Of a stretch of DNA of 14,369 bases, positions 1 through 7,595 are shown piece by piece; the stretch's first letter is position 1, and each line of letters starts with the position of its first letter. The translations under genes were made by a program, and so were the position numbers. The notes below the pieces were generated by a model. That model made no database searches. It saw only the letters and a list, made by a program, of their open reading frames with translations, and was not told where the DNA came from. Origin of the DNA: Phycisphaerales bacterium. Its GTDB lineage: Bacteria > Planctomycetota > Phycisphaerae > Phycisphaerales > UBA1924. The DNA lies in assembly GCA_019747615.1 (NCBI GenBank), contig JAIEQQ010000404.1:1-14369 (forward strand), read 5' to 3'.

Positions 1-1
1 C

Positions 2-145
2 CTGCTCGTCGAGCAAAACGCCCACATGGCGCTACAAGTCGCGCACACCGCCGTGGTGCTCGAGACCGGCGGCGTCGCGATGCAAGGCCCCGCTTCGGAC
101 CTGGCCAAGAGCGATGCGGTTCGCAAGGCGTACCTGGGGCACTAG
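2..145 (+). CDS. livF: Branched-chain amino acid ABC transporter ATP-binding protein, LivF type (C-terminal 47 residues)
   Basis: The open frame enters from the left edge and stops at TAG 143-145. It begins LLVEQNAHMAL, the segment just after the Walker B/D-loop region in LivF-type ATPases (family pattern: hLLVEQN, then a run of Ala/Leu). It continues with the H-loop-following stretch VVLETG, then PASDL and the terminal YLG, matching the family's usual end (..AYLGH). Known role of the family: cytoplasmic ATPase of the Liv/high-affinity branched-chain amino acid or amide/urea importer. Only the last part is visible, so the Walker A and signature motifs cannot be checked, and a urea/amide paralogue (UrtE-like) cannot be excluded. 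No clear terminator follows; a weak 7-bp hairpin lies at 201-219. Confidence 0.8.
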   Translation: MLVEQNAHMALQVAHTAVVLETGGVAMQGPASDLAKSDAVRKAYLGH

Positions 146-164
146 GCACTGGGCACTGGGCACT
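137..164. repeat. Four tandem 7-bp units GGGCACT
   Basis: The units are GGGCACT, AGGCACT, GGGCACT and GGGCACT, with one substitution in the second. The array overlaps the livF stop codon, so the last residues (LGH) and the stop are part of it. It is probably a slippage-type microsatellite; no function is apparent. Confidence 0.7.
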
Positions 165-287
165 CGAAACTCGGCACGCGCGACTCCAAAAAGTCGAACA
201 CCACGGGGACGACCCGTGGCATTCGTGAGAAAGGGGCAGGTGATGTCGTCGCGATACTCGCACGCGAGATCGAGACGTTCGAAAGCC

Positions 288-950
288 TTAGCGGCGGCGG
301 CGCGAGCCCGCGAGCCCAGCCAGACCGAGCAGAGCGAAGGCGCCCGGCGTAGGCACAACCTGATCTTGACGACCAACGTTGACAAGCGCGTCAACATTGA
401 CCTGCGGGCCGGTGCCGTCCAGCGCGTTGAGGAACGTTTGCGCGAGGTTGCGAGAGGGATTCGGGCCCGCAGTGACGCGGAAATCACCACCGGAGAGATC
501 GACGCCGTCGTCGTACGCGATCTCCCAGACGGCCATCTGGAACGCGGACATGTCCGTCGCGCTTCCGAAGTTCACGACGCCGATGTAGCGACCGAACAGC
601 TCGCTCAGCAGCGCGGCGCGAGCCGCACCCATCGGCGCGGTGTTGGGCGCAAACTCGGGGGCCATGACGTTATAAGTGATCGAGGCGCCGCCGCTGACGG
701 TCTCGGTGATCTCGGTGCAGAATGTCCAGAACGTGGTGCCGACGCCGGTGTAGTCCCCGCCGGTACGGGTCCAGTTCATGAGGCCCGAGTGGACCTGCCT
801 CGTGTTCGCGCCCGCGTCGAGCGTCACGGTGACGACCTCGCTCGGGCCGACGTTGTTGAATGTCGCAGTGACGACTGAGGCGCTGACGCCCGAGATCATG
901 GTCAGGGACAACGCGCTCGCGACCGCCGCCAAAGAAGTCCAGTTCTTCAT
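288..950 (-). CDS. Secreted PEP-CTERM-like protein with a possible thioester-domain motif
   Basis: 220 residues. The start at ATG 950 is chosen because GGAGAGAGAG lies just upstream and a signal peptide begins there (MKNW, hydrophobic 6-22, cleavage likely after a VSA/SA near residue 24); a longer in-frame version to 1112 would bury the signal. The C-terminus (residues 199-220) is VPTPGA, a Leu/Ala/Gly-rich hydrophobic helix, then SRRRR, i.e. a PEP-CTERM/exosortase-like sorting tail in which PEP is replaced by PTP. The middle holds WTFCTEI (Cys78) and, 60 residues later, FQMAVWEI (Gln138), followed by YDDG. This Cys...QxA(I/V)W pattern is shared with bacterial thioester domains and with a recurrent class of PEP-CTERM proteins. 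I infer an exported, surface-anchored protein that may carry an internal Cys78-Gln138 bond; the substrate is unknown. The neighbour at 1319-2056 has the same orientation and tail type. Confidence 0.8.
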   Translation of the reverse strand: MKNWTSLAAVASALSLTMISGVSASVVTATFNNVGPSEVVTVTLDAGANTRQVHSGLMNWTRTGGDYTGVGTTFWTFCTEITETVSGGASITYNVMAPEFAPNTAPMGAARAALLSELFGRYIGVVNFGSATDMSAFQMAVWEIAYDDGVDLSGGDFRVTAGPNPSRNLAQTFLNALDGTGPQVNVDALVNVGRQDQVVPTPGAFALLGLAGLAGSRRRR

Positions 951-1318
951 CTCTCTCTCCTCGAAACAGTGAACGCCATGGCCACCAGACAGCGCGGCGA
1001 ACAGGCGTTCGCTTCGCAGCCGGATCGCCCAGCGCATCCAACGTGATCGGTGGAAAATCTCTCTCTTCCATCCGCGGACGCGACAATCGCGCCATAAGAA
1101 CATCATGCCCACGGAAGCGGTACGAACAACGTGCGATCGAAAATCTCAGCCAGTTTCGGGGTAACTGTGGTAAAGATGGGAAACTTCGACGCCGCGATCA
1201 CGCTCGAAACCACCCGAATCAAAGGGGGAGATGCCTTCGATAACGAAACGCAGGCACCGCGCGATGCGCGGTGCCTGCGGTGTGTCAGATCGGCGAGTAC
1301 TTCGTTGAGATCAAGGGC
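951..1318. other. Intergenic region between two secreted-protein genes
   Basis: 368 bp without a convincing gene. It holds the perfect hairpin at 1251-1277, a 6-bp hairpin (997-1002 with 1007-1012, loop AGGC) in the leader of the 288-950 gene, and a second GAGAGAGAT word on the minus strand near 1061-1071 that is not followed by a plausible start. The overlapping reading frames here show no family resemblance. I see no confident -35/-10 pair. Confidence 0.6.
1251..1277 (-). terminator. Perfect 12-bp stem, 3-nt loop hairpin; probable terminator of the fibro-slime gene
   Basis: CAGGCACCGCGC (1251-1262) pairs perfectly with GCGCGGTGCCTG (1266-1277), leaving loop GAT. It starts 42 bp after the stop of the minus-strand gene at 1319-2056. 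On the minus strand it is followed by CGTTTCGTTATC, only mildly T-rich, so it is a strong stem with a weak U-tract. The position fits a terminator or an RNA 3'-end stabiliser. Confidence 0.6.
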
Positions 1319-2056
1319 TCAGACGCGACGGCGGCGTGACGCACAGAGCCCGCCAAGGCCGATCAGGGCCGCAGCTCCCGGCGTGGGAATGATGCCCGCG
1401 TTGGTGCGGAAGCCGATGCCCGACTGCACCTGGTTGCGATCGGCGAAGAAGATGTCGATCGTGTTCCAGCCGGCGTTGACCATGCCGGTGCCCAAGAGGT
1501 TTGAGACGTGGCCGATGGCCTTGACGCCGCCGTTGTCAACTGCGAGGGTGTTGTTGATGAAGATCCAAGCGTCGTCGTCGGCCTCGAGTGACATCGTCAG
1601 CGAGGCGATGTCGCCCGCATTCATGAAGAATGACCCGGTCCAATGCACTGCCCGGAAGCCCCAGGCGTTGCTGTTCTGCCCATCGGGGAAGAAGTTGTGC
1701 CGCATCGTGAACGGCGTGGGGTCAGACTGCGTCTTCTCGAAGAGGACCGTGCGGTTGCCGGTGCGGCCGGGCGTCCACCAGAGGATCTCGTCGGTGGTCG
1801 CATCAAGGTCTTGAATGTTGCCGCTGCCGGCGACGCGCGTCTTGGCGAGGTTCGTCGCGACGGGCAGGCCGTTGGGCCCAAGGGTGGATTGCACGAGACC
1901 GGTGACGATGCCGCCGTCGATACCGCTCTGCACATCGATGTGCCGGGGCGTGCCGGGGATGTGGTTGGGCAGGATGAAGTAGTTGCCAACAAGGTCCGCA
2001 TTGGCACCGGCGGTCAACGCCGCGGTCGTCAGGACAAGGGTCGCAAGGGTCTTCAT
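1319..2056 (-). CDS. Secreted fibro-slime-domain-like protein with PEP-CTERM-like tail
   Basis: 245 residues from ATG 2056, preceded by AGAGAGAGATCAAA as ribosome-binding region. Residues 1-20 form a signal peptide (MKTLATLVLTTAALTAGANA, Ala-x-Ala cleavage at about 20). Residues 136-220 resemble the fibro-slime/PA14-like fold: LEADDDAWIFINN (158-169), LAVDNGG (171-177), then DIFFADR (201-207). These correspond to the family pattern DDDvWvFINg..LvvDlGG...ldiFyaeR. The tail IPTPGA...CASRRRRV (223-245) is the same PTPG-type sorting signal as in the neighbouring gene, with an added Cys at 238. I infer an extracellular, calcium- or carbohydrate-interacting surface protein; the ligand is not visible. 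An upstream in-frame extension to 2185 would hide the signal peptide and is rejected. A strong hairpin follows the stop. Confidence 0.8.
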   Translation of the reverse strand: MKTLATLVLTTAALTAGANADLVGNYFILPNHIPGTPRHIDVQSGIDGGIVTGLVQSTLGPNGLPVATNLAKTRVAGSGNIQDLDATTDEILWWTPGRTGNRTVLFEKTQSDPTPFTMRHNFFPDGQNSNAWGFRAVHWTGSFFMNAGDIASLTMSLEADDDAWIFINNTLAVDNGGVKAIGHVSNLLGTGMVNAGWNTIDIFFADRNQVQSGIGFRTNAGIIPTPGAAALIGLGGLCASRRRRV

Positions 2057-2371
2057 TTTGATCTCTCTCTTTCTGCGTTTGGTGTGTGGGTCGGTACGTG
2101 TGACTGCGGATAGCACTCGCTCCCGCACACTCACTGTGCAACACACGCACGCTCGCCACCAGCCACGCCGAGTGTCTTGATGCATCGCTCAGGGCGTCAG
2201 CGCCATCTGGCGAAACTGGGAAAGCCGTTGACGGTCTTCTCAGCGCCGAGAACACACCCGGCCGACGGCGATCGCCCGCGCCGACGCCCGAGAAGCGGGC
2301 CAGTACAGCGCGACGGTTCGGCCACCCAGGCCCCGCGCCGGCGGCGCCATCGGCGCTACCATGGGCCTCAT
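2057..2371. other. Divergent promoter region between the fibro-slime gene and the NuoG-like gene
   Basis: 315 bp between two divergent starts, so promoters for both genes should lie here. The end at 2057-2075 carries the GAGAGAGAT leader of the minus-strand gene. The half near 2250-2350 is very GC-rich. I see no -35/-10 pair with acceptable spacing, no riboswitch-like structure and no small gene. The open frame that extends the NuoG-like protein upstream is compositionally Arg/Pro-rich and unlike any family. Confidence 0.5.
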
Positions 2372-4060
2372 ATGCCCAAGATCACGCTCAACGGTCGCGA
2401 GCTCGAGTTCAAACCCGGCCAGGTCATCATCCAGGTGGCCAATCAGGCTGCGCCGGTGATCGAGATCCCGCAATACTGCTACCACGACGGGCTGTCGATC
2501 GTGGCCTCGTGCCGCATCTGCCTCGCCGAGATCTGGATGCCCGACAAGGCCACCGGAAAGCTCATGCCCTATATGGGCGGCAAGCTCATGCCCACGTGCC
2601 AGACCACGTGCATCGACGGCATGGTCGTCTACACCGACAGCCCCAAGGCCGTCGCCAACCAGAAGGCGGTGATGGAGTACCTGCTCATCAACCACCCGCT
2701 GGATTGCCCGGTGTGCGATCAGGCCGGCGAGTGCCTCCTTCAGGACTTCAGCTACGAGTACGGGCGCGGCGAGTCTCGCTTCGAAGAGGCCAAGGTCAAG
2801 AACCCCAAGAAGGACCTCGGCCCCAACATCTATCTCTACTCCGACCGCTGCATCATGTGTACCCGCTGCGTCCGCTTCACGCGTGAGGTCACAGGCACCG
2901 GCGAGCTGCTCGTTTCCGGCCGCGGCAATCGCGAAGAAATCGATGTCTTCCCCGGCAAGCCGATTGACAACGAGCTCTCCGGCAACGTCGTTGACCTCTG
3001 CCCGGTCGGCGCGCTGCTGGATAAGGACTTCCTCTTCGCCCAGCGCGTGTGGTTCCTCAAGAGCACCCCCTCGATCGACGGCATCACCGCCAGCGGCGAC
3101 AACATCCTCGTCGAGCACAACGAGGGCAAGGTCTACCGAATCAAGCCGCGGACGAACATGAGCGTCAACAAGTGGTGGATCACCGACGAAGTCCGCCACG
3201 GCTGGAAGTTCGTCCACCGCGAAGACCGCCTCAGTGAGCCCAAGCACAAGCAGTTCGGCGTCCAGCTCAAGACCGATTGGGAGCGTGCCATCGCCGACTG
3301 TGTCGAGGGCCTCAAAGCCGTCGCCACGCGCGGCAAGCACATCGCCTTCCTCGCCAGCCCCATGCTGAGCTGTGAGGACACGTTCTCCATCGCCCGCGCC
3401 ACCACCGCCATCGACCCGCGGGCGTTCCTCGCCGTCGGCCCCGTGCCGGTCCAAGGCCACGATAAGACCTTCCCGCCCAACAGCGCCGACGGCTTCAAGC
3501 TCTACGCCGAGAAGTGCCCCAACAGCCGAGGCGTCCGCCGCACGCTTGAGGCCATCAGCAAGCAGGGCAAGCACAACGGCTACGTCGCCAACTTCGAGCA
3601 GTTCATCAGCCAGGTCCGGTCCGGCGAGATCGGCGGCGTCGTCATCACCGGCAACTTCCCCAGCGACTGGGTCACCCCCGCGCTCATGGACGCGCTCAAG
3701 AACGCCTTTGTCGTCGTCATCGATACGCTCCCTAGCGAACTCTCCGCCCGCGCCGATGTCATCCTGCCCGGCGCGACCTGGGTCGAGAAGGCCGGCTGCT
3801 TCGAGAACGCCCGCGGCATGATCCAAGCCTTCGAGCGCGCCATCCCCGTCCGCGACGGCGCACGCCCCGAGGCCCAGATCGGTGCTGACCTGCTCTCGCA
3901 GATCAAGTCCGGCTCGCCTGACCTCGCGCCCGCGTACAACGCATCAACCATCCGCACGGAAATGAGCCGCGTGCCGGGTCTGGAGATGTTCGCCACGAGC
4001 GTTTCGCTGCCGGTGGTGACGGTGGATCAGCAGCCTGCGATGGCGATGGTGGAACTGTGA
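2372..4060 (+). CDS. nuoG: NuoG-like NADH-quinone oxidoreductase chain G, short form lacking cluster N7
   Basis: 562 residues from ATG 2372 (MPKITLNG), the normal start of the ferredoxin-like domain; the frame is open further upstream but that part is low-complexity. The ligand sets can be read in order. [2Fe-2S]: C36, C47, C50 and C76. [4Fe-4S] N3: H108, C112, C115, C121 (HPLDCPVCDQAGEC). [4Fe-4S] N4: C160, C163, C166 and C210 (RCIMCTRC ... LCPVGAL). From about 225 onward a degenerate molybdopterin-oxidoreductase domain follows. The C-x2-C-x3-C-x27-C ligands of N7 are replaced by D236, T239, D243 and T271. Bacterial NuoG is commonly well over 600 residues, so this is a short form. In the family it feeds electrons from NADH via NuoF toward quinone. 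No nuoF, nuoE or nuoH lies beside it here, so it is an orphan or part of a split locus. A related ferredoxin-domain hydrogenase or formate dehydrogenase subunit is possible but less likely. Confidence 0.85.
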   Translation: MPKITLNGRELEFKPGQVIIQVANQAAPVIEIPQYCYHDGLSIVASCRICLAEIWMPDKATGKLMPYMGGKLMPTCQTTCIDGMVVYTDSPKAVANQKAVMEYLLINHPLDCPVCDQAGECLLQDFSYEYGRGESRFEEAKVKNPKKDLGPNIYLYSDRCIMCTRCVRFTREVTGTGELLVSGRGNREEIDVFPGKPIDNELSGNVVDLCPVGALLDKDFLFAQRVWFLKSTPSIDGITASGDNILVEHNEGKVYRIKPRTNMSVNKWWITDEVRHGWKFVHREDRLSEPKHKQFGVQLKTDWERAIADCVEGLKAVATRGKHIAFLASPMLSCEDTFSIARATTAIDPRAFLAVGPVPVQGHDKTFPPNSADGFKLYAEKCPNSRGVRRTLEAISKQGKHNGYVANFEQFISQVRSGEIGGVVITGNFPSDWVTPALMDALKNAFVVVIDTLPSELSARADVILPGATWVEKAGCFENARGMIQAFERAIPVRDGARPEAQIGADLLSQIKSGSPDLAPAYNASTIRTEMSRVPGLEMFATSVSLPVVTVDQQPAMAMVEL

Positions 4061-4076
4061 TGATTCATGGCTCGTG

Positions 4077-4889
4077 CTAGTATCGCAGGCTCCGCTGTCC
4101 CTGCTCGTCGATAGACGTAGCTTCTTCCCAGAATTTTTGCCCAAGAGGATTGCGGGACGCATAAAGCAAACTATATATTGGTCGCTCTTCCGAGTTCTCG
4201 ATGCGGTAGTCGCCGAAATGTTCATATCCAAGCTCTCGCAAACGCGCATTGTAACGCGAGCGTAGTTTTTGTGCTTGCTGGTCGCCCTTCGTTTCTCGCA
4301 ACAAGTCCCGCCAGCCGGGTTCCCCCATGAACCGGTCGAGGTTCGAGGTGGGGTTGTTGTCGTAGTATGCCGCCCAGTTTCGAAGCGCATCCATGTTGTC
4401 AGCGAACAGGATGATCAAGTCGCTTCGGCGCTTTGCAACGCATTCAACCGACTCAAAGTCGAGATGCAATCCGAACGGATCGGCAAAGGTCACACATAGC
4501 GTTCCTTGCGTAGGAATCCGGTCAACTATGTGTCGGACTCGCTCGTTCGCGTCACCCTTCGTGGCATGGATGTTCTGGATTCCGAGCCTCGTCGCTCGAC
4601 TTCGAAGTGCATCGATGTTGGCCTGAGACGCATCGCACGAGTGTATCGCGTCAAACGGCACTTCAAGACTGCCCGCGATCAAAGAACTCGTCTTGACGAT
4701 CGCCCCGGTCTCGCGGATCTTTGCCAGACCAGACCCCGCGAAGAGATCAATAAAGTGGAGCTGCTCCCATTTCGGTCGCATCGCCCGAGTAAACATGCTG
4801 AGATATCGACCAAGAAAATGGTACTTTCTTCGCCCCCACTGCCCGACCTCCGGTAATGCCAAATCGTCATTCAGGTTGTCGTCAAGCAA
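4077..4889 (-). CDS. tcmP: Three-Cys-motif partner protein TcmP
   Basis: 270 residues starting from TTG 4889; no ATG is available before residue 32, which would cut the conserved start. The N-terminal part ([19 protein letters not shown], 15-33) is the typical opening of the TcmP family. FIDLFAGSG (46-54) resembles the SAM-binding motif I of Rossmann methyltransferases, and FADPFG (135-140) occupies the place of a catalytic DP-containing loop. The C-terminal half contains [13 protein letters not shown] (160-172) and GYEHFGDY (221-228). In the known family, TcmP occurs beside a DUF5131 (Gp37/Gp68) three-Cys protein; here the start overlaps that gene by 19 bp, implying translational coupling. 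The substrate is unknown. GC is visibly lower than in neighbours: 29 of 60 bases at 4141-4200 and 30 of 60 at 4441-4500, against 40 of 60 at 3601-3660. The stop lies only 16 bp from the convergent NuoG stop. Confidence 0.88.
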   Translation of the reverse strand: MLDDNLNDDLALPEVGQWGRRKYHFLGRYLSMFTRAMRPKWEQLHFIDLFAGSGLAKIRETGAIVKTSSLIAGSLEVPFDAIHSCDASQANIDALRSRATRLGIQNIHATKGDANERVRHIVDRIPTQGTLCVTFADPFGLHLDFESVECVAKRRSDLIILFADNMDALRNWAAYYDNNPTSNLDRFMGEPGWRDLLRETKGDQQAQKLRSRYNARLRELGYEHFGDYRIENSEERPIYSLLYASRNPLGQKFWEEATSIDEQGQRSLRY

Positions 4890-5653
4890 TCGCCGACTCC
4901 TTGCTTTGGCATTTCATCCCAAGTCCGACCCGCCAGCACACGCCCCGTGTCACACTTCCGCACCCCACCCCACTGCTTGAAGAAAAACGCGACGTTCTGC
5001 TGCTGACACTGATCACGGATCTCAGTGACCCAAGAAGCTTCCATTGGCCGTGCGCCCGGCCCTGACTCGCCACCGACGATCACCCAATGAATCCCATCAA
5101 GCGGCAGCCTCTTGATCCGACCGATCAAGGGTTCGACGGACAAGAAACGTACGACTGCTGGTATCTTTCTGAGCGTGTGAACCCGATGCACGTACATCGC
5201 GTTCTCGACGCTTGTGCCCATCCAAACCTGCTTCGTCCACGGCAAGCGATCGGACAACTCCAACGCTCGCTCGGGGCGCTTTGTCAAGACCTGAAACTCG
5301 TGGTGCGGACACTTCTCCATGACGTCAAACACGGACTTGATGTAGCTCTCCGGCACGTTCTCGTGAAACAGATCGCTCATCGAGTTCACGAAGATCCGTC
5401 GCGGCTTGCGCCACGAACGCGGCAAATCGAGGGAGTCCGGATCGAGATTGATTTTGCCCGCAAACACCGGGCGTCCATCGCGTGATCGCTTGGCTGTGCC
5501 GGCATACTTGTCCGCTGTCGTTCCTCCGACTGTGCCGAGTCGCAGGGCCATTCGCGCCGCGTAGCAGTTCAGGCATCCCGGAGAAATGGGAGTACATCCC
5601 GCGACCGGATTCCAGGTCGCGTCCGTCCACTCGATGCTTGAGCCTTGCGCCAT
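4871..5653 (-). CDS. DUF5131 / phage Gp37-Gp68 family three-Cys-motif protein
   Basis: 260 residues from ATG 5653, chosen because GGGGAG lies 5-6 bases upstream and [14 protein letters not shown] (7-20) then sits at the expected place; a TTG four codons earlier is possible. The three Cys are C20, C27 and C30 ([11 protein letters not shown]), a C-x6-C-x2-C variant of the radical-SAM-like cluster motif. Family blocks follow in order: SMSDLFHE (91-98), [10 protein letters not shown] (120-129), WMGTSVEN (144-151), FLSVEPL (170-176), [14 protein letters not shown] (190-203), FFFKQWGG (223-230). Length and all conserved blocks are complete. The family is named for phage genes and is predicted to bind an Fe-S cluster or act in a radical-SAM manner; no activity is established to my knowledge. 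It heads a two-gene operon with TcmP, and the pair has atypically low GC, suggesting transfer. Confidence 0.9.
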   Translation of the reverse strand: MAQGSSIEWTDATWNPVAGCTPISPGCLNCYAARMALRLGTVGGTTADKYAGTAKRSRDGRPVFAGKINLDPDSLDLPRSWRKPRRIFVNSMSDLFHENVPESYIKSVFDVMEKCPHHEFQVLTKRPERALELSDRLPWTKQVWMGTSVENAMYVHRVHTLRKIPAVVRFLSVEPLIGRIKRLPLDGIHWVIVGGESGPGARPMEASWVTEIRDQCQQQNVAFFFKQWGGVRKCDTGRVLAGRTWDEMPKQGVGDCLTTT

Positions 5654-5774
5654 GGTGCTCCCCAAAGATTACCGTATCCGATGTTTCTCGCGATCGACTA
5701 CCCGAACACTTCTAGAATCGACCGCTCGCCGCCAAACCCTTCAAGGATTCTTCGGGCACCCGAGAAGCAACCGT

Positions 5775-6014
5775 ATGGCCGACACCTGGATCATCGTCGC
5801 CGTTGCCATCCTCTTCCCGCTCTTCGGCGCGGCGGTCTTCTTCTACTGGCGCATTCAGTACGGCGTCGGCGTGCCGTGGCTCACCGGTCGGCGTGATCGC
5901 AACTCCGCCGGCGACGGTGCGAACGAGGTGATCGTCACGCGGTTTGACGGGAGCACCGACGCAGAGCGCTCCCAGGCTGCGGCTGGCGACGCCGCGGCGC
6001 CGCGGCGTCAGTAG
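5775..6014 (+). CDS. Small single-pass membrane protein, unknown function
   Basis: 79 residues from ATG 5775. Residues 5-24 (WIIVAVAILFPLFGAAVFFY) form one clear transmembrane segment, followed by the aromatic/basic WRIQYGVGVPWLTGRR and a hydrophilic tail ending in RRQ; the likely topology is N-out, C-in by the positive-inside rule. I recognise no family. An upstream extension of the frame overlaps the divergent DUF5131 gene and is rejected. It lies 103 bp before the SpoIIE-like phosphatase on the same strand, so the two may be co-transcribed, but nothing shows a functional link. Codon use (GC-rich third positions) resembles the chromosome rather than the preceding low-GC pair. Confidence 0.6.
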   Translation: MADTWIIVAVAILFPLFGAAVFFYWRIQYGVGVPWLTGRRDRNSAGDGANEVIVTRFDGSTDAERSQAAAGDAAAPRRQ

Positions 6015-6117
6015 ACCGTCTCAACGCGACTCTCACCTCGAAGCGACCCAAAACGACCATCATCGCGACACGCCGCGCCGGGCCACCCCGCGGCACCGAA
6101 CGCGAATACGCTCGGGC

Positions 6118-7551
6118 ATGGCTGACGACAACTCCGGCTCCATGTCTGGCCCCGCATCATCGAACGACGCGACCGCGGCTAATTCTTCGCCCGCTCCGGC
6201 CAGCGCCACCGGCGCAATGGGTGGCACCTGGGAAGAACGGCTGCTGGAAGTTGACGGGCTGATGCGCGAAATGTCCATGCACTCGGACCCGCAGAAAATG
6301 GTCGCGGCGTACGGCCTGCGCGTCCGCAAGCTCTTCGGCAACGATGGCGTCGTCTCGATGTCGCGCCGCAACATGACCGCGCCGAACTTCCGCATCACCC
6401 GGTCGAGCACCTGGAAAGAGCAGCCCGATCCGTGGAAGGAGCAACACAAGCTCCCCGTCCTTGATCGCGGGCTCCTTGGTCGGTTGCTTTTCGACGGCAA
6501 GCCCGTGGTCATCAACGATCTGACTGTTGACGCCGACGACCCGAGCGCCCCGTACCTCGCCGGCATGGGCTCGCTTCTGGCGATCCCCCACTACGAGAAC
6601 GGCGAAGTCGTCAACATGGTCTGCTCGCTCATCAAGCGGCCCAACGGATTTGTCCACGATCGCGTGCCCGAGGCGGTCTGGCTCAGCAGCATGTTTGGGC
6701 GCGCGACCAGTTCGCTCGTGCTCTCGCAGAAACTCGCCGAGAGCAACGAGGCGCTTGATCGAGAGATGCGCACCGTCGCCGAGATCCAGCGCTCGCTCCT
6801 GCCCACATCACTCCCAACGCTTCCGGGCCTCGAGTTCGCAGCCCACTACCAAACCAGCAAGAACGCCGGCGGCGATTACTACGACTTCTTCGACCTTGAA
6901 GGTGGGCGCGTCGGCATGTTGATCGCCGACGTCTCCGGCCACGGCACCCCCGCGGCGGTCCTCATGGCCATCATGCACGCCATCGCGCACGTGACCCCGA
7001 CCGACCGGCACGATCCAGCGAAGTTCGTCACCTCGCTGAACCAGGAACTCAGCCGCCGCTACACGCTCTCGTCTGGCTCGGGCTCGATGTTTGTCACTGC
7101 GTTCTACGCAGTCTACGACCCGAAGTCTCGAATGATGACGTACTGCAGCGCCGGTCACAACCCGCCCCGCTTGCGCGTCGGGTTCGTGGGTGATCACGGG
7201 CCGGTGCTGAGCATCGACGGCGCCCGCGGCCTGCCGCTGGGCGTCGTCGATGACGCCGAGTACGAGTCAGCGGAAATCCGTATCGACCCCGGCGACGCAC
7301 TGGTGCTCTACACCGACGGCATCACCGAGACCTTCGCACCGGACAGCGCGACCGCTGCGGCGTCTGGGACCCCGCGTCCGCCGCGAGAGATGTTCGGCAC
7401 CGACCGGCTGGACGAGATCCTCGCCCGACGCCACTCCGGCGCGCAGGGTCTGCTGCAAACCGTGCTCAGCGAGCTGGACACCTTCTCCAGCGGCCAGCCT
7501 CCGGCGGACGATCGCACAATGATCGTCATCACTGGGTCCACCGCGATGTAA
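6118..7551 (+). CDS. GAF-domain SpoIIE/RsbU-type PP2C serine phosphatase
   Basis: 477 residues from ATG 6118. Residues 1-36 are a Ser/Ala/Pro-rich leader. About 50-200 resembles a GAF sensor domain (e.g. LLAIPHYENGEVVNMVCSL, 153-171). A helical linker at about 203-228 (LSQKLAESNEAL..EIQRSLLP) is the usual lead-in to SpoIIE domains. The phosphatase domain, about 238-472, has the metal-binding blocks GGDYYD (251-256), ADVSGHG (270-276), CSAGHNPP (343-350), YTDGITE (398-404) and ADDRTM (463-468), so all acidic ligands appear intact. Family role: metal-dependent dephosphorylation of STAS-type anti-sigma antagonists in stress or biofilm partner-switching. No STAS protein or anti-sigma kinase is adjacent, so the target is encoded elsewhere. 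There is no transmembrane segment, so it is cytoplasmic. The upstream frame (from 5944) is compositionally odd and not used. Confidence 0.92.
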   Translation: MADDNSGSMSGPASSNDATAANSSPAPASATGAMGGTWEERLLEVDGLMREMSMHSDPQKMVAAYGLRVRKLFGNDGVVSMSRRNMTAPNFRITRSSTWKEQPDPWKEQHKLPVLDRGLLGRLLFDGKPVVINDLTVDADDPSAPYLAGMGSLLAIPHYENGEVVNMVCSLIKRPNGFVHDRVPEAVWLSSMFGRATSSLVLSQKLAESNEALDREMRTVAEIQRSLLPTSLPTLPGLEFAAHYQTSKNAGGDYYDFFDLEGGRVGMLIADVSGHGTPAAVLMAIMHAIAHVTPTDRHDPAKFVTSLNQELSRRYTLSSGSGSMFVTAFYAVYDPKSRMMTYCSAGHNPPRLRVGFVGDHGPVLSIDGARGLPLGVVDDAEYESAEIRIDPGDALVLYTDGITETFAPDSATAAASGTPRPPREMFGTDRLDEILARRHSGAQGLLQTVLSELDTFSSGQPPADDRTMIVITGSTAM

Positions 7552-7595
7552 TGAACGTGCCACCGACCTCGCCGCGAGGTCGAAGCCCGCATCGC

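Noticed and set aside
201..219. 7-bp hairpin CCACGGG/CCCGTGG as a terminator between livF and the exported-protein gene
   Set aside because: Short stem, no T-run, and a competing small hairpin at 181-196; too weak to call.
114..878. 254-codon plus-strand frame opposite the first exported-protein gene
   Set aside because: Arg/Ala-rich shadow; the minus strand has signal peptide, sorting tail and ribosome-binding site.
1061..1071. Third GAGAGAGAT as ribosome-binding site for a gene starting near 1095
   Set aside because: The frame from there (670-1095) has no family resemblance and overlaps the real exported-protein gene.
2240..3826. 528-codon open frame on the minus strand opposite the NuoG-like gene
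   Set aside because: Composition is Asp/Val/Leu/Gly-skewed from GC-rich wobble positions of the real gene; no family resemblance, while the plus strand has complete Fe-S motifs.
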